The notes: generated by a model from the letters alone, not told the origin. Shown: positions 16,056-25,058, counted from the stretch's first letter. The stretch is DNA of 38,218 nt from an uncultured Coriobacteriaceae bacterium (GCA_902766445.1 CACXDP010000088.1:1-38218); one strand, 5' to 3'. Program-made: numbers and translations.

Positions 16056-16823
16056 ATGCCAGATGCGGGCTATCTGACCATTGGCAAGGTCGTTAAGCGC
16101 CTCCAGACGCAATATCCAGACCTTTCGGTGTCGAAGGTGCGCTATTTGGAGGACGAGGGATTGATTACGCCCTCTCGTACACCAGGCGGGTATCGTCTCT
16201 ATTCGCAGCACGATGTGCGGCGGTTGGAGACGATACTCTTCCTCCAAAAGAACCGTTTCATGCCGCTTCAGGTCATCAAAGAGGAACTGGCAAAGAGTGA
16301 TGCTGGGCTCGTCTCTACGATAACGGAGGTACAGAAGGGGGCTGCGTGGGTTCCAACGACACCCACGGCACCGCGCATGACTACGAGCAGTCCCGACAGC
16401 GAAGAGCTACTCCAGAAGTACCATCCCATCAGCAGGATGCCAGAGCTGTTAGGCGTCTCCGTGGGGTTCGTGCGCGAGCTCTCGGAGGCGGGTGTCATCA
16501 GCATGCGCACTTCTCCGCATGGGCGCAGCCTGGTAGATGGCCGGGATTTCCCCCTCATACGCACCTGCGAGGAACTGAGGCAGTTTGGCATCGGACCGCG
16601 CAACCTGCGCCAATACGTCCAAGCCGCCAACCGAGAGAGCGGCATGTTCGAGCAGGCTCTCACGGTCTTTGGGGCAAGTGCGTCCGGAAGCTCTACCCCT
16701 ACGGACGAACAACGCGAGCGTTATGCGCAGGCCCTGACGCGCATGATCGTGCTGACGAACAACGTTCGTGAGACGCTGATACGACGTAGCCTTCGGGGCA
16801 CGTCCAAGGATCAAAGGAACTAG
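16056..16823 (+). CDS. MerR-family transcriptional regulator (Rv1828-like)
   Basis: 255 residues. The N-terminal winged helix-turn-helix (about 6-75) has YLTIGKVVKRL, the VSKVRYLEDEGLITPSRTPGGYRLYS core and a DVRRLETI helix. The middle (about 128-190) holds a second DNA-binding-like or effector region (LLGVSVGFVRELSEAGVI). This size and spacing match Rv1828 and its actinobacterial relatives, which follow garA. It starts three bases after the garA-like stop. No metal-binding cysteine motif typical of metal-sensing MerR proteins is visible, so the ligand is unknown. Confidence 0.88.
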   Translation: MPDAGYLTIGKVVKRLQTQYPDLSVSKVRYLEDEGLITPSRTPGGYRLYSQHDVRRLETILFLQKNRFMPLQVIKEELAKSDAGLVSTITEVQKGAAWVPTTPTAPRMTTSSPDSEELLQKYHPISRMPELLGVSVGFVRELSEAGVISMRTSPHGRSLVDGRDFPLIRTCEELRQFGIGPRNLRQYVQAANRESGMFEQALTVFGASASGSSTPTDEQRERYAQALTRMIVLTNNVRETLIRRSLRGTSKDQRN

Positions 16824-16838
16824 GGGAAAGGTACTGTC

Positions 16839-17372
16839 ATGCCACTCATGAACTACGAAGATCTGATCGTTGATATCCTTGATTATCCCGAGCCCGGCGT
16901 GATTTTTAAGGACATCACACCGTTGCTCGCCGACGAGCAGGGACTTGCGGCTGTGATTGACGACATCTCGGACCATTTCCTCAAAGCTGGCATCACGAAA
17001 GTGGTCGGCGCTGAAGCACGTGGCTTCCTCGTGGGTGCTCCCGTGGCGTATCGCCTCGGTGCGGGATTCGTCCCCGCACGAAAGCCGGGCAAGCTCCCGC
17101 GCGCGGTCTACAGTGCGAAGTATGCGCTCGAGTACGGTACTGACGAGCTGGAGATTCATCGCGATGCGCTCGGCCCGGGAGACCGCGTTCTCATCGTGGA
17201 CGACCTCGTGGCAACTGCCGGCACTGCGATGGCGACAGCAAGGCTCGTCGAGGAAACAGGGGCAGAACTGGTGGGATTCTCCTTCCTCCTCGAGCTCGCA
17301 TTCCTCAAGCCACGTCAAATCATTGCCAAGGAATTCGACCAAGAGGTCTATACCTTGGTACAGGTGAACTAA
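16839..17372 (+). CDS. apt: Adenine phosphoribosyltransferase
   Basis: 177 residues, typical length. It has the family opening PGVIFKDITPLL, the GAEARGFLVGAPVAY loop, the RKPGKLP segment, and the PRPP-binding motif VLIVDDLVATAGTA. The enzyme makes AMP from adenine and PRPP in the cytoplasm (purine salvage). ATG 16839 follows AAAGG by seven bases; a second ATG lies nine bases on. It is the last gene before a strong hairpin at 17396-17437. Confidence 0.95.
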   Translation: MPLMNYEDLIVDILDYPEPGVIFKDITPLLADEQGLAAVIDDISDHFLKAGITKVVGAEARGFLVGAPVAYRLGAGFVPARKPGKLPRAVYSAKYALEYGTDELEIHRDALGPGDRVLIVDDLVATAGTAMATARLVEETGAELVGFSFLLELAFLKPRQIIAKEFDQEVYTLVQVN

Positions 17373-17395
17373 CGCAACGTTATTCGTCGGTGAAG

Positions 17396-17437
17396 GAGCG
17401 GCCGTCATTGTTCTTACGTGAGCAATTACGGCCGCTC
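17396..17437 (+). terminator. Long hairpin between apt and the helicase gene
   Basis: 17396-17405 pairs perfectly with 17428-17437 (10 bp), and inside it 17407-17410 pairs with 17423-17426. The following bases (AATTTGCTT) are only weakly T-rich. It may be a weak terminator of apt or a leader element of the helicase. It lies within the reading frame only if the helicase begins at the upstream GTG (17390), which supports a later start. Confidence 0.5.
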
Positions 17438-17467
17438 AATTTGCTTATCCCGCAGCGAGGAGGAACA

Positions 17468-20041
17468 GTGTCCATTCCCGATCCCTTTGCCCCTGGCTCC
17501 CTCGGTATGCTTGCCCCCGACTTCTTGGCGGGGGAGGAGCCACTCGAGGGCGAGGAGGCGCTTGAGCTCTTTATGGAGTGGCTTGAGGCGCGCGACGTCG
17601 AGTTGTGGGACCACCAAGAAGAAGCCCTGCTCTCCCTTGCGATGGGCAACCACGTGATACTCGGTACGCCTACAGGATCGGGCAAGTCTCTGGTCGCAGT
17701 GGGCATGTGCTTCATGGCGCTATGCGCCGACTACACCGCCTACTACACGGCGCCCATCAAAGCGCTCGTGTCGGAGAAGTTCTTTGACCTCGTCGAGGTC
17801 TTTGGTCGCGATCTCGTGGGCATGATTACTGGTGATGTTTCCATCAACGCCGACGCGCCTATCATCTGCTGCACGGCAGAGATTTTGGCAAATCAGGCCC
17901 TGCGCGAGGGGGAGGACACGAGCGTCGCATGGGTTGCGATGGACGAGTTCCACTATTTCGGTGACCCAGATCGTGGTTGGGCTTGGCAGGTGCCACTGCT
18001 CACCCTCGCGCGCACGAAGTTCCTGCTCATGAGCGCTACCTTGGGTGACATGACAGCCATAGCCGAGCTCGTAGAACGACAGACCTCGACTGATGTGGAC
18101 ATGGTACTCGACGCTCCACGCCCCGTTCCCCTGTCATATGAGTTCGTAGAGACGCCCCTCGAGGCCACGGTCGAGCTCGCACTACGCAATGGTGACGCGC
18201 CTATCTATGTCGTCCATTTCGCCCAGGACGCAGCGCTAAAGAGTGCCCAGGCCCTCGCGAGTTTTGGCGTATCCGACCGTGCCCAGAGAAACGCCCTGCG
18301 CGAGGCTTGCAAGGAGACGCGCTTCTCTACGGCATTCGGCAAGATTCTGAAGCGCCTTTTGCTCATGGGCGTGGGCGTTCATCACGCAGGCATGCTGCCC
18401 AGATATCGTTTGCTGGTAGAGAAACTCGCACAGCAGGGCTTGCTTCCGGTCATTTGCGGAACCGACACGCTAGGCGTGGGTATCAACGTTCCCATCCACA
18501 CCGTGCTGCTCACGGCACTCGCCAAGTACGATGGCACGCGACAGCGCCGACTCAACGCACGTGAGTTTCATCAGGTGGCGGGTCGCGCGGGGCGGGCGGG
18601 CTTCGACACGGAAGGCGTGGTTCTCGTACAAGCTACGGAGTATGACGTTGAGCGGGCAAAAGCTCTTGCAAAAGCAGGTGGCGATCCCAGACTCGCGCGC
18701 AGAGTCAAGACGCGCAAGCCGCCCGAGGGCTTCGTCGGCTGGAACAAAAAGACCTTTGAACGGCTCGTCGAGGCACAGCCCGAGCCTCTGCGACCTCGTC
18801 TCAAGGTTTCGCACTCCATGGTGTTGGCGGAGGTGAGCCAAGGCGGAGATGCATGGACGCGCGTGCGCGAGCTCATCGACGCCTCCATGCAAACCGAGGA
18901 ACAGAAGGAGTCCCTGCGCACGCGCGCGGATGAGATATTTGCAACCCTTATGGATGCGGGCGTCGTGGTGCGCGAGGAAGGCGCCGACGGGAGCGTATAC
19001 TTCTCCACAACGGTGGACGTGCCGACGGACTTCGCGCTTGATCAGCCGCTCTCGCCTTTTCTGCTCGCAGCTATTGAGCTCATCGACCGCGAATCCGAAA
19101 CCTATGCACTAGACGTCATTTCGCTCGTCGAGGCTACGCTTGAGCAGCCTTACCAGATCCTAAGGGCCCAAGAAAAGGCAGCGCGCAACGAGGCCATGGC
19201 GTGCATGAAGGCTGATGGTGTGGACTACGATGAGCGAATCGAGCGCATCCAGGAGGTCACCTATCCGAAACCACTTGAGGAACTCATCTCGGCTGCGTTC
19301 GCGACCTATTGCGAGAAGGTTCCCTGGGCCAACGATTACGAGCCGATGCCTAAGTCCGTGCTGCGCGACATGCTCGAGGCGGCCTCCGACTTCAAGGGCT
19401 ACATTCAGCGTTGCAATATCGCACGGGCGGAAGGTATCCTTCTGCGATACCTCTCGGAGGCGTATCGAAGCCTCTCGCGCACGCTGCCCATCGAGGCCCG
19501 TGACGAACGGCTGGAAGACATAATCGCATGGTTGGGGCTCGTCATCCGCTCGGTAGACTCCAGTCTCGTGGACGAGTGGGCACGCTCGGGGCAGCTCGAC
19601 GAGGATGCGGTGGCTCCGCCTTTGGCTCCCGACGCCGTAGTGGCCGACCGTCGTGCCGTCACGCTCCTCGTACGCAACGCGCTCTTCGCTCGCGTGCGTC
19701 TGGCGGCCCACGACGACTGGAAAGCCTTGGGAGAGCTTGATGCTGACTGGGGCTGGCCTGCGCAGCGCTGGCGTCAGGCGCTGGACGCATTCTATGACGA
19801 GCACGAAGACGTTCTGCTCGACGGCAACGCGCGCTCAACTCAGTTCTTTGAGATTGATGCTGCGGATGAGGAGCGCAGCCACGTATGGCATGCCCGCCAG
19901 ATCTTTGCTGACGCGGAGGGCGACCACGACTTTCGAATCGTCACGGACGTGGACCTCGATGCCACACAGGAGGCAGGTGAGGCAGTGTTTGTGAACTACC
20001 GCGTGGGCTTCGTGGAGGACCTATTGGATGACGAATCATAA
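17468..20041 (+). CDS. Ski2-like DEAD/DEAH-box helicase with DUF3516 region
   Basis: About 857 residues. Helicase motifs: Walker A GTPTGSGKS, motif Ia APIKALVSEK, Walker B MDEFHYF (DEFH), motif III SATLGD, and motif VI HQVAGRAGRAGFDTEG. The ~500 residues after the helicase core match the actinobacterial DUF3516 type: helical and acidic, without a zinc motif that I can see. The substrate is probably RNA or DNA, and the physiological role is unknown. I prefer GTG 17468 because GAGGAGG (17457-17463) sits four bases before it; an upstream in-frame GTG at 17390 adds 26 residues encoded across a strong hairpin. The stop is 20 bases before a small tail-anchored protein gene. Confidence 0.88.
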   Translation: MSIPDPFAPGSLGMLAPDFLAGEEPLEGEEALELFMEWLEARDVELWDHQEEALLSLAMGNHVILGTPTGSGKSLVAVGMCFMALCADYTAYYTAPIKALVSEKFFDLVEVFGRDLVGMITGDVSINADAPIICCTAEILANQALREGEDTSVAWVAMDEFHYFGDPDRGWAWQVPLLTLARTKFLLMSATLGDMTAIAELVERQTSTDVDMVLDAPRPVPLSYEFVETPLEATVELALRNGDAPIYVVHFAQDAALKSAQALASFGVSDRAQRNALREACKETRFSTAFGKILKRLLLMGVGVHHAGMLPRYRLLVEKLAQQGLLPVICGTDTLGVGINVPIHTVLLTALAKYDGTRQRRLNAREFHQVAGRAGRAGFDTEGVVLVQATEYDVERAKALAKAGGDPRLARRVKTRKPPEGFVGWNKKTFERLVEAQPEPLRPRLKVSHSMVLAEVSQGGDAWTRVRELIDASMQTEEQKESLRTRADEIFATLMDAGVVVREEGADGSVYFSTTVDVPTDFALDQPLSPFLLAAIELIDRESETYALDVISLVEATLEQPYQILRAQEKAARNEAMACMKADGVDYDERIERIQEVTYPKPLEELISAAFATYCEKVPWANDYEPMPKSVLRDMLEAASDFKGYIQRCNIARAEGILLRYLSEAYRSLSRTLPIEARDERLEDIIAWLGLVIRSVDSSLVDEWARSGQLDEDAVAPPLAPDAVVADRRAVTLLVRNALFARVRLAAHDDWKALGELDADWGWPAQRWRQALDAFYDEHEDVLLDGNARSTQFFEIDAADEERSHVWHARQIFADAEGDHDFRIVTDVDLDATQEAGEAVFVNYRVGFVEDLLDDES

Positions 20042-20061
20042 GCTGCTTACAAGGGGGAGCC

Positions 20062-20358
20062 ATGACAGATGACACTACGCCGCTGAGTGCCGAGGAGCGC
20101 GCTGAGCTGGAGCAGCTTCGCGCCGAGAAAGCTGCCCGCGAGGAGGCCGAGCAGGCGCGTCGTGAGCGAGCAGAGTTGCAGCGCCTACGCGAGGAGCGTG
20201 GTGCCCAAGGACAAGCAACAGCGCAAGAGGAGCGGGCGCGACGGCTCATGGAGCCGGGAGACGACCTTTCGATGCCCGTGGGGCAAAAGGTCGTACTTGC
20301 CGTCGTCGCCATCGCCGTGATCGTTGCCGTGGTGCTGATCTTCTTTGCTCCCGCTTAG
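20062..20358 (+). CDS. Small coiled-coil protein with C-terminal membrane anchor
   Basis: 98 residues. Residues 8-63 are almost entirely charged and helical (Glu/Arg/Ala rich), which predicts a coiled coil. Residues 75-96 are one hydrophobic segment (VVLAVVAIAVIVAVVLIFF) ending at Pro-Ala, so the protein is tail-anchored with its coiled coil in the cytoplasm. Nothing in it indicates an enzyme. It follows the DUF3516 helicase by 20 bases with its own GGGGGAG ribosome site, so the two are probably co-transcribed. Function unknown. Confidence 0.75.
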   Translation: MTDDTTPLSAEERAELEQLRAEKAAREEAEQARRERAELQRLREERGAQGQATAQEERARRLMEPGDDLSMPVGQKVVLAVVAIAVIVAVVLIFFAPA

Positions 20359-20449
20359 CGGGTGGGGCAGGGCATTGAGGAGTACCCCTAATGGCCCTTC
20401 TCTCGTTTCATGTGCTTTTCAGAGGTGTTACGTGGGAAGGGGTTCTGTG

Positions 20450-20477
20450 TTACAAGTGATTAGCAGAGTGCTATATT
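20450..20477 (+). promoter_or_regulatory. Candidate promoter of pncB
   Basis: TTACAA (20450-20455) and TATATT (20472-20477) are spaced by 16 bases, in an AT-rich gap before pncB. The -35 is weak. The gap (20359-20515) otherwise holds only a short CCCGCT/AGCGGG inverted repeat near 20355, and the GAGGAGG ribosome site at 20501-20507. Confidence 0.4.
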
Positions 20478-20515
20478 GAAATTTCTATCTCTCACATCAA
20501 GAGGAGGACTTATCT

Positions 20516-21985
20516 ATGGCACTCACTGACCGCACAGTCCCCACGGACGTCGCGCTCAACACCGACCTGTACGAGCTCACGATGGCTCAGGGATTCTTTG
20601 AGTCGGGGCTCATGGATGCTCAGGGCTGTTTCAATGTGTTCTTTCGGGAGAACCCCTTCGGTGGTGGATATGCCGTTGCCTGTGGAATAGGACAGATTGC
20701 CGAGCTTGTACAAAACATGCGCTTCGATGACGAGAGCATCAGCTACCTTGCGTCAGTGAAGGCGCCAGGTGGAGGTCCCATGTTTCGCGCGGCCTTTCTC
20801 GACTACCTGCGCGACTTTCGTCCTCACCTTGATGTGTGGGCAGTGCCAGAGGGCGACCTCGTCTTTCCGCGCGAACCCATGGTACGTGTGCAGGGTCCCA
20901 TCATCGAATGTCAGCTACTTGAGACAGCCCTGCTGAACCTCGTGAACTTCCAGACGCTTGTGGCCACCAAGGCGGCACGCGTGGTGTATGCGGCTGAGGG
21001 CCACCCCGTCTCGGACTTCGGCCTGAGACGTGCCCAGGGCCACGATGGTGGCCTCGCAGTTGCCAGGGCGTCCTTCATCGGTGGATGCGCCTCCACGTCT
21101 AACGTGCTTGCTGGAAAGATCTATGGCATTCCCGTATTTGGCACGCATGCGCACTCCTGGGTGATGGCGTTTCCCACAGAGATTGACGCTTTCCGCGCCT
21201 TCGCGAAGTCAAGCCCAAAGAACTGTTGTCTCTTGCTCGACACCTACGACGTTCATCAGGGCATACAGAATGCCATAGTCGTCGCGAAGGAGATGGAGGA
21301 CGCAGGCGAGCGACTCTCCGCCATCCGCATCGACTCAGGTGACCTCGCACGTCTCTCGAAAGACACGCGTACCGCCTTCGATGAGGCTGGGCTGCCCTAT
21401 GTGAAGATCTCGGTCTCCAATGACCTTGACGAATACACCATACAGTCGCTCTTTGCGCAGGGAGCACCCATCGACAGCTTCGGCGTGGGAACCAAGCTGG
21501 CCACCTGTGACCCGCAGCCTGCCTTGGGAGGCGTCTACAAGCTCTCGGCGACGCGTGCGTCCAATGATGAGCCTTGGCGACCAGTGATGAAGCTCTCCGA
21601 ACAGGTTTACAAACGCACGATTCCCGGCGTGCAGCGCGTGCTGCGCTTCCGAGACGCGAGCGGTGTTCCCATGGGCGACATGATCGTAGACGACGCGGTG
21701 GACACGGGCGAGCGCGGCTGCATGATTGATCTCATTGATGCCATCGCGACATATCGCCTCAAAGGCTACGAGAGCCAGGATCTGCTGACGCAGATCGTGG
21801 CTGATGGCGAGCCGCTAGACAATCAGAACTCGATTGGGGAGGCTCGCGCGCGCTGCAAGGAGGCCATCATGCACCTCGATCCGGCGACCAAGCGCTTCCT
21901 TAACCCCCAAATCTATCCGGTGGGCTTGGAGCGTGGTCTCGCCGACCTGCGCCAACGTCTGGCCAGCGAAGAGCGGGGGGAATAA
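20516..21985 (+). CDS. pncB: Nicotinate phosphoribosyltransferase
   Basis: 489 residues, normal length. It has the family opening NTDLYELTMAQGF, the mid-region FGLRRAQGHDGG, and FGTHAHSW with His211 at the position phosphorylated during the ATP-driven cycle. Later IRIDSGDLARLS and FGVGTKL loops bind phosphates. The enzyme turns nicotinate and PRPP into nicotinate mononucleotide in the Preiss-Handler NAD salvage route. It has its own promoter region, and argS follows after 51 bases. Confidence 0.96.
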   Translation: MALTDRTVPTDVALNTDLYELTMAQGFFESGLMDAQGCFNVFFRENPFGGGYAVACGIGQIAELVQNMRFDDESISYLASVKAPGGGPMFRAAFLDYLRDFRPHLDVWAVPEGDLVFPREPMVRVQGPIIECQLLETALLNLVNFQTLVATKAARVVYAAEGHPVSDFGLRRAQGHDGGLAVARASFIGGCASTSNVLAGKIYGIPVFGTHAHSWVMAFPTEIDAFRAFAKSSPKNCCLLLDTYDVHQGIQNAIVVAKEMEDAGERLSAIRIDSGDLARLSKDTRTAFDEAGLPYVKISVSNDLDEYTIQSLFAQGAPIDSFGVGTKLATCDPQPALGGVYKLSATRASNDEPWRPVMKLSEQVYKRTIPGVQRVLRFRDASGVPMGDMIVDDAVDTGERGCMIDLIDAIATYRLKGYESQDLLTQIVADGEPLDNQNSIGEARARCKEAIMHLDPATKRFLNPQIYPVGLERGLADLRQRLASEERGE

Positions 21986-22036
21986 GCACCGCTCGTCAAA
22001 GCACGTATTTGTTGGATGCAAAGAAGGAGAACCACC

Positions 22037-23935
22037 ATGCTCGACACGCTTGAGACTCTCGTACACGATGCGCTTGCTGAAGCGCAATCGGCAGGGGACC
22101 TGCCCGAGTTCGAGGTCGGCGACCTTGGGTTCGAGCGTCCCGCCGACTCAAACAACGGCGACTGGTCAAGCACCGTTGCCATGCGTTCCGCAAAGCTCGC
22201 TCGCCGCTCGCCACGCGCCATCGCTGAGGCGATCGTTGCGCATATCCCAGCGTGTGAGCTGCTTGACCGCGTCGAGGTCGCAGGTCCCGGCTTCATGAAC
22301 TTCTACCTCAATGCCGCGAGCGCCAACGACGTGGTGCGACAGATACGCACGCTGGGGCGCGACTTCGGACGTTCGGACTTTGGTGCGGGCCAGCGTGTGC
22401 AGGTTGAGTTCGTCTCGGCAAACCCCGTGGGTCCCATGCACATCGGTCACGGTCGATGGACAGCCCTTGGAGATTCACTATGCAACGTGATGGAGCACGC
22501 TGGCTACGATGTGCAGCGCGAGTACTACATCAACGACCACGGCAGCCAGATGGACGTCTTTGGCTCGTCCATCAGTGTACGCTATCTGCAACTCATGGAA
22601 CTCATGGACAAGGGACAGGACCTCGATGAGGCTCGTGTCACCCTCCTTCGCGATCGCGTGGCGTTCATGCTAGACGGAGATGACGATTCCGAAGAAGATG
22701 CCGAGCCTGTAGATTGGGATGCTCTGCCCCTCGAGCAGCGTCCGTCTCCAGACGGCCATCCCTATATGGACGCTTTCAACGAGGAGCTGGGTGGTAACGC
22801 CTATGGCGGTGACTATATCATCGACCTTGCCCTCCACTTCGCACGCGAAGGTGGCAATCGTTGGGTCGCGCTTCCCTCAGACGAGCGCATCGCGGAGTTC
22901 CGCGAGAGCGGCTACAAGCTTATGCTTGATTCCATCCGTGCGACCTGCCACGAGGCGCGCTGCGACTTCGATACGTGGTTTTCCGAGCGTTCTCTTTACG
23001 TGAATGACGAGTCGGGCATGGATGCGGTTCATCGTGCGTTCGCCAAGCTTGAGCAGATGGGTCACACCTACACCACCGAGGATGGAGCTCTATGGTTCCG
23101 CTCAACGACCTTTGGAGACGACAAAGACCGAGTGCTTGTGAAATCCAATGGGGAGTACACATACTTCGCCTCTGACGTCGCCTATCACTGGGACAAGTTC
23201 CAACGTGTTGATCATGTCATTGACATCTGGGGAGCCGATCACCATGGTTACATCAAGCGCGTGGACTCTGCATGCGAGGCGCTCGGCTATCCCGGTGGAC
23301 TTGAGGTGTTGCTCGGGCAACTCGTCAACCTTCTGCGCAACGGAAAGCCAGTGCGCATGTCGAAACGCAAGGGCACCATGGTGACATTCGATGAGCTCTT
23401 GCACGAGGTGGGAGCGGACGCCACGCGATACACGCTTGTCTCTAAGTCGGCGAACCAGATGATTGACTTTGACATCGAGCTTGCCAAGCGTCAAGACAAT
23501 ACGAACCCTGTTTACTACGTCCAATACGCTCATGCACGCATTTGTTCGATACTGCGCCGTGCGGCGGGTGTCACGCCGCAGGAAGCGGAGGTTACAGGCA
23601 TGGATGCCGTTGCATCTGGCGTTATGGGCACTGACGTCGACCTCGGGTTGTTGGCGCATGCCAGTGAGCTGTCCCTCACGCGCAAGCTTTCCGAGTTTCC
23701 CGGACTTGTCGAGGGCTGTGCACGCGACCGTGCCCCCTTCCGCCTCACGCACTATGCGGAGGAGCTGGCAGGTGCGTTCCATGCGTTCTATACGCAATGC
23801 CAAGTGCTTCCCTCAGATGGGCGTCCGCTCGATGCGGATCTCTCTCGTGCGCGTCTTGCGCTCTGTGACGCTGTGCGCATCGTTTTGGGCATCTGTCTGC
23901 AGCTCGTCGGTGTGAGCGCACCTTTACAAATGTAG
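22037..23935 (+). CDS. argS: Arginyl-tRNA synthetase
   Basis: About 632 residues. Class I features: the N-terminal additional (tRNA-contacting) domain, HIGH at 135-138 (SANPVGPMHIGHGRW), and RMSKRKG at about 440-446 in the place of KMSKS, as is common in ArgRS. The C-terminal anticodon-binding helical domain includes YVQYAHARICSILR and ends at LQLVGVSAPLQM. A notable acidic insertion (about residues 214-225, DGDDDSEEDAE) lies in the catalytic domain. ATG 22037 follows AAGGAG by about seven bases; an upstream ATG at 22016 has no such site. It supplies Arg-tRNA, including the tRNA-Arg at 35145-35221. Confidence 0.96.
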   Translation: MLDTLETLVHDALAEAQSAGDLPEFEVGDLGFERPADSNNGDWSSTVAMRSAKLARRSPRAIAEAIVAHIPACELLDRVEVAGPGFMNFYLNAASANDVVRQIRTLGRDFGRSDFGAGQRVQVEFVSANPVGPMHIGHGRWTALGDSLCNVMEHAGYDVQREYYINDHGSQMDVFGSSISVRYLQLMELMDKGQDLDEARVTLLRDRVAFMLDGDDDSEEDAEPVDWDALPLEQRPSPDGHPYMDAFNEELGGNAYGGDYIIDLALHFAREGGNRWVALPSDERIAEFRESGYKLMLDSIRATCHEARCDFDTWFSERSLYVNDESGMDAVHRAFAKLEQMGHTYTTEDGALWFRSTTFGDDKDRVLVKSNGEYTYFASDVAYHWDKFQRVDHVIDIWGADHHGYIKRVDSACEALGYPGGLEVLLGQLVNLLRNGKPVRMSKRKGTMVTFDELLHEVGADATRYTLVSKSANQMIDFDIELAKRQDNTNPVYYVQYAHARICSILRRAAGVTPQEAEVTGMDAVASGVMGTDVDLGLLAHASELSLTRKLSEFPGLVEGCARDRAPFRLTHYAEELAGAFHAFYTQCQVLPSDGRPLDADLSRARLALCDAVRIVLGICLQLVGVSAPLQM

Positions 23936-24040
23936 ATGAATTGTGGAGAATGGCGTAAAAAAAGGTAAACAATATTACAAATGTACGATAGTGAGTGACG
24001 CGTATAGTTTTAATGTTGTATGGTGTTAATGTTCGATAAT
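23924..24040 (+). promoter_or_regulatory. Regulatory region before the MarR-like gene: direct repeats and -10 box
   Basis: TTACAAATGTA occurs at 23924-23934 (in the argS end) and at 23975-23985, exactly 51 bases apart (about five helical turns). Each contains the mirror arms TACA and TGTA, as an operator might. TTAATGTT is repeated at 24010-24017 and 24026-24033. GATAAT at 24035-24040 is a good -10 about 40 bases before the start codon. The AT content of this stretch is clearly above that of its neighbours. Confidence 0.45.
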
Positions 24041-24079
24041 TGCACTACTCGTCAGCGGACCGTTGGGTAGGAGGGCCTT

Positions 24080-24757
24080 TTGGAGCTACGGGAGTACATG
24101 TCTATACGCAGGGCTTACAACCTAGTGAGACAGAATGCGGATGCTGCGAGTCGCCTTACCTTCGAGGAATTTGCCATCCTCTGCAGGCTCGAGGCGGTCG
24201 GCGTTCCTGTCAAGACTTCGGAGATAGCTGACTATCAGGGTGCGTTGCGACCAACGATGACGCATCGGACAAATCACTTGGCAAGCCTAGGTTTTATCGA
24301 CCGAGGTGAGGGGCTCGTAGATAGACGAAATATTGTCTGCAGCATCTCTGAGGAGGGGAAGCAGCATGCAAGGAATCTCGCTCGCCTAACATGCGAGAAG
24401 ATTCCTGCTGGACAGCCCCTGGCGCGCATAACATCAGAGCGTATGTGCAAGTATGTAGACGCGATGGGTACTGTTTACTGCACGGCAGGTGAACTGGTTC
24501 TCGTTTGCCTGCTTGAAGCCGAAGGAGAACGTTGCACCGTCACGATGCTCGTGGATCGTCTGGGATTCTTGCAGCCGACGGTCTCCATGTCAGTCGCAGC
24601 GCTCGCTGAGAAAGGCTTGGTGGTTCGAAGCCGTCCCGAGGGCTCGGTTACGAGATCCTTGGACATCGAGCTTACGCAGGAGGGGCGCGACGTCGCCATG
24701 GGTATATTCAAGAGAATCGATTCCATTGTCGTACGACGTCGTACGCGCGTCGAATAG
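24080..24757 (+). CDS. Tandem MarR-like regulator (two winged-helix domains in one chain)
   Basis: 225 residues. The first winged helix-turn-helix lies at about 27-97 (FEEFAILCRL, SEIADYQGALRPTMTHRTNHLASLGFIDR, then a wing with DRRNIVCSISEEG). The second lies at about 130-215 (GELVLVCLLEA, VTMLVDRLGFLQPTVSMSVAALAEKGLVVR, then RSLDIELTQEG). MarR proteins normally dimerise; a fused pair could act as a monomeric dimer or bind two sites. The start is TTG at 24080, supported by TAGGAGG (24068-24074); an ATG at 24098 is the alternative. It has its own upstream regulatory repeats and a strong downstream hairpin, so it is probably monocistronic and may regulate itself. Ligand and targets unknown. Confidence 0.8.
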   Translation: MELREYMSIRRAYNLVRQNADAASRLTFEEFAILCRLEAVGVPVKTSEIADYQGALRPTMTHRTNHLASLGFIDRGEGLVDRRNIVCSISEEGKQHARNLARLTCEKIPAGQPLARITSERMCKYVDAMGTVYCTAGELVLVCLLEAEGERCTVTMLVDRLGFLQPTVSMSVAALAEKGLVVRSRPEGSVTRSLDIELTQEGRDVAMGIFKRIDSIVVRRRTRVE

Positions 24758-24776
24758 TAGCCGATATGCATGCCCG

Positions 24777-24810
24777 AGCGCGTGGGTGCCGCATGCGGCA
24801 CCCACGCGCT
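24777..24810. terminator. 34-bp perfect palindrome after the MarR-like gene
   Basis: 24777-24793 is the exact reverse complement of 24794-24810, a 17-bp stem rich in GC. It is followed by GTCATTTTGA, only a short T-run. It likely terminates the MarR-like transcript. The rest of the gap to rho (24811-25058) holds a bulged hairpin (24902-24910 with 24924-24933) and a TATATT at 24995-25000 that may be the rho -10 box; no convincing -35 was found. Confidence 0.65.
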
Positions 24811-25058
24811 GTCATTTTGACTGCATCTGAGGTTTATCCCAATTGTGTAACCCCCAATGTGTGGCTTAGACTGCAATTTGCTTCGTAGATAGATATCATT
24901 TGCCGTTCGTGGATTTGGACTGTACGAAACGGCAGGCGTGATGTATTGTATGTCGGACTTGAGCGCATGTAGCGCTGTCAAATAAGACAAAAGCTATATT
25001 CCCATCCATTGTACAAATTATGCGAAGTGTCGCGCAATGACTGAGAAAGGTTGTGCGT

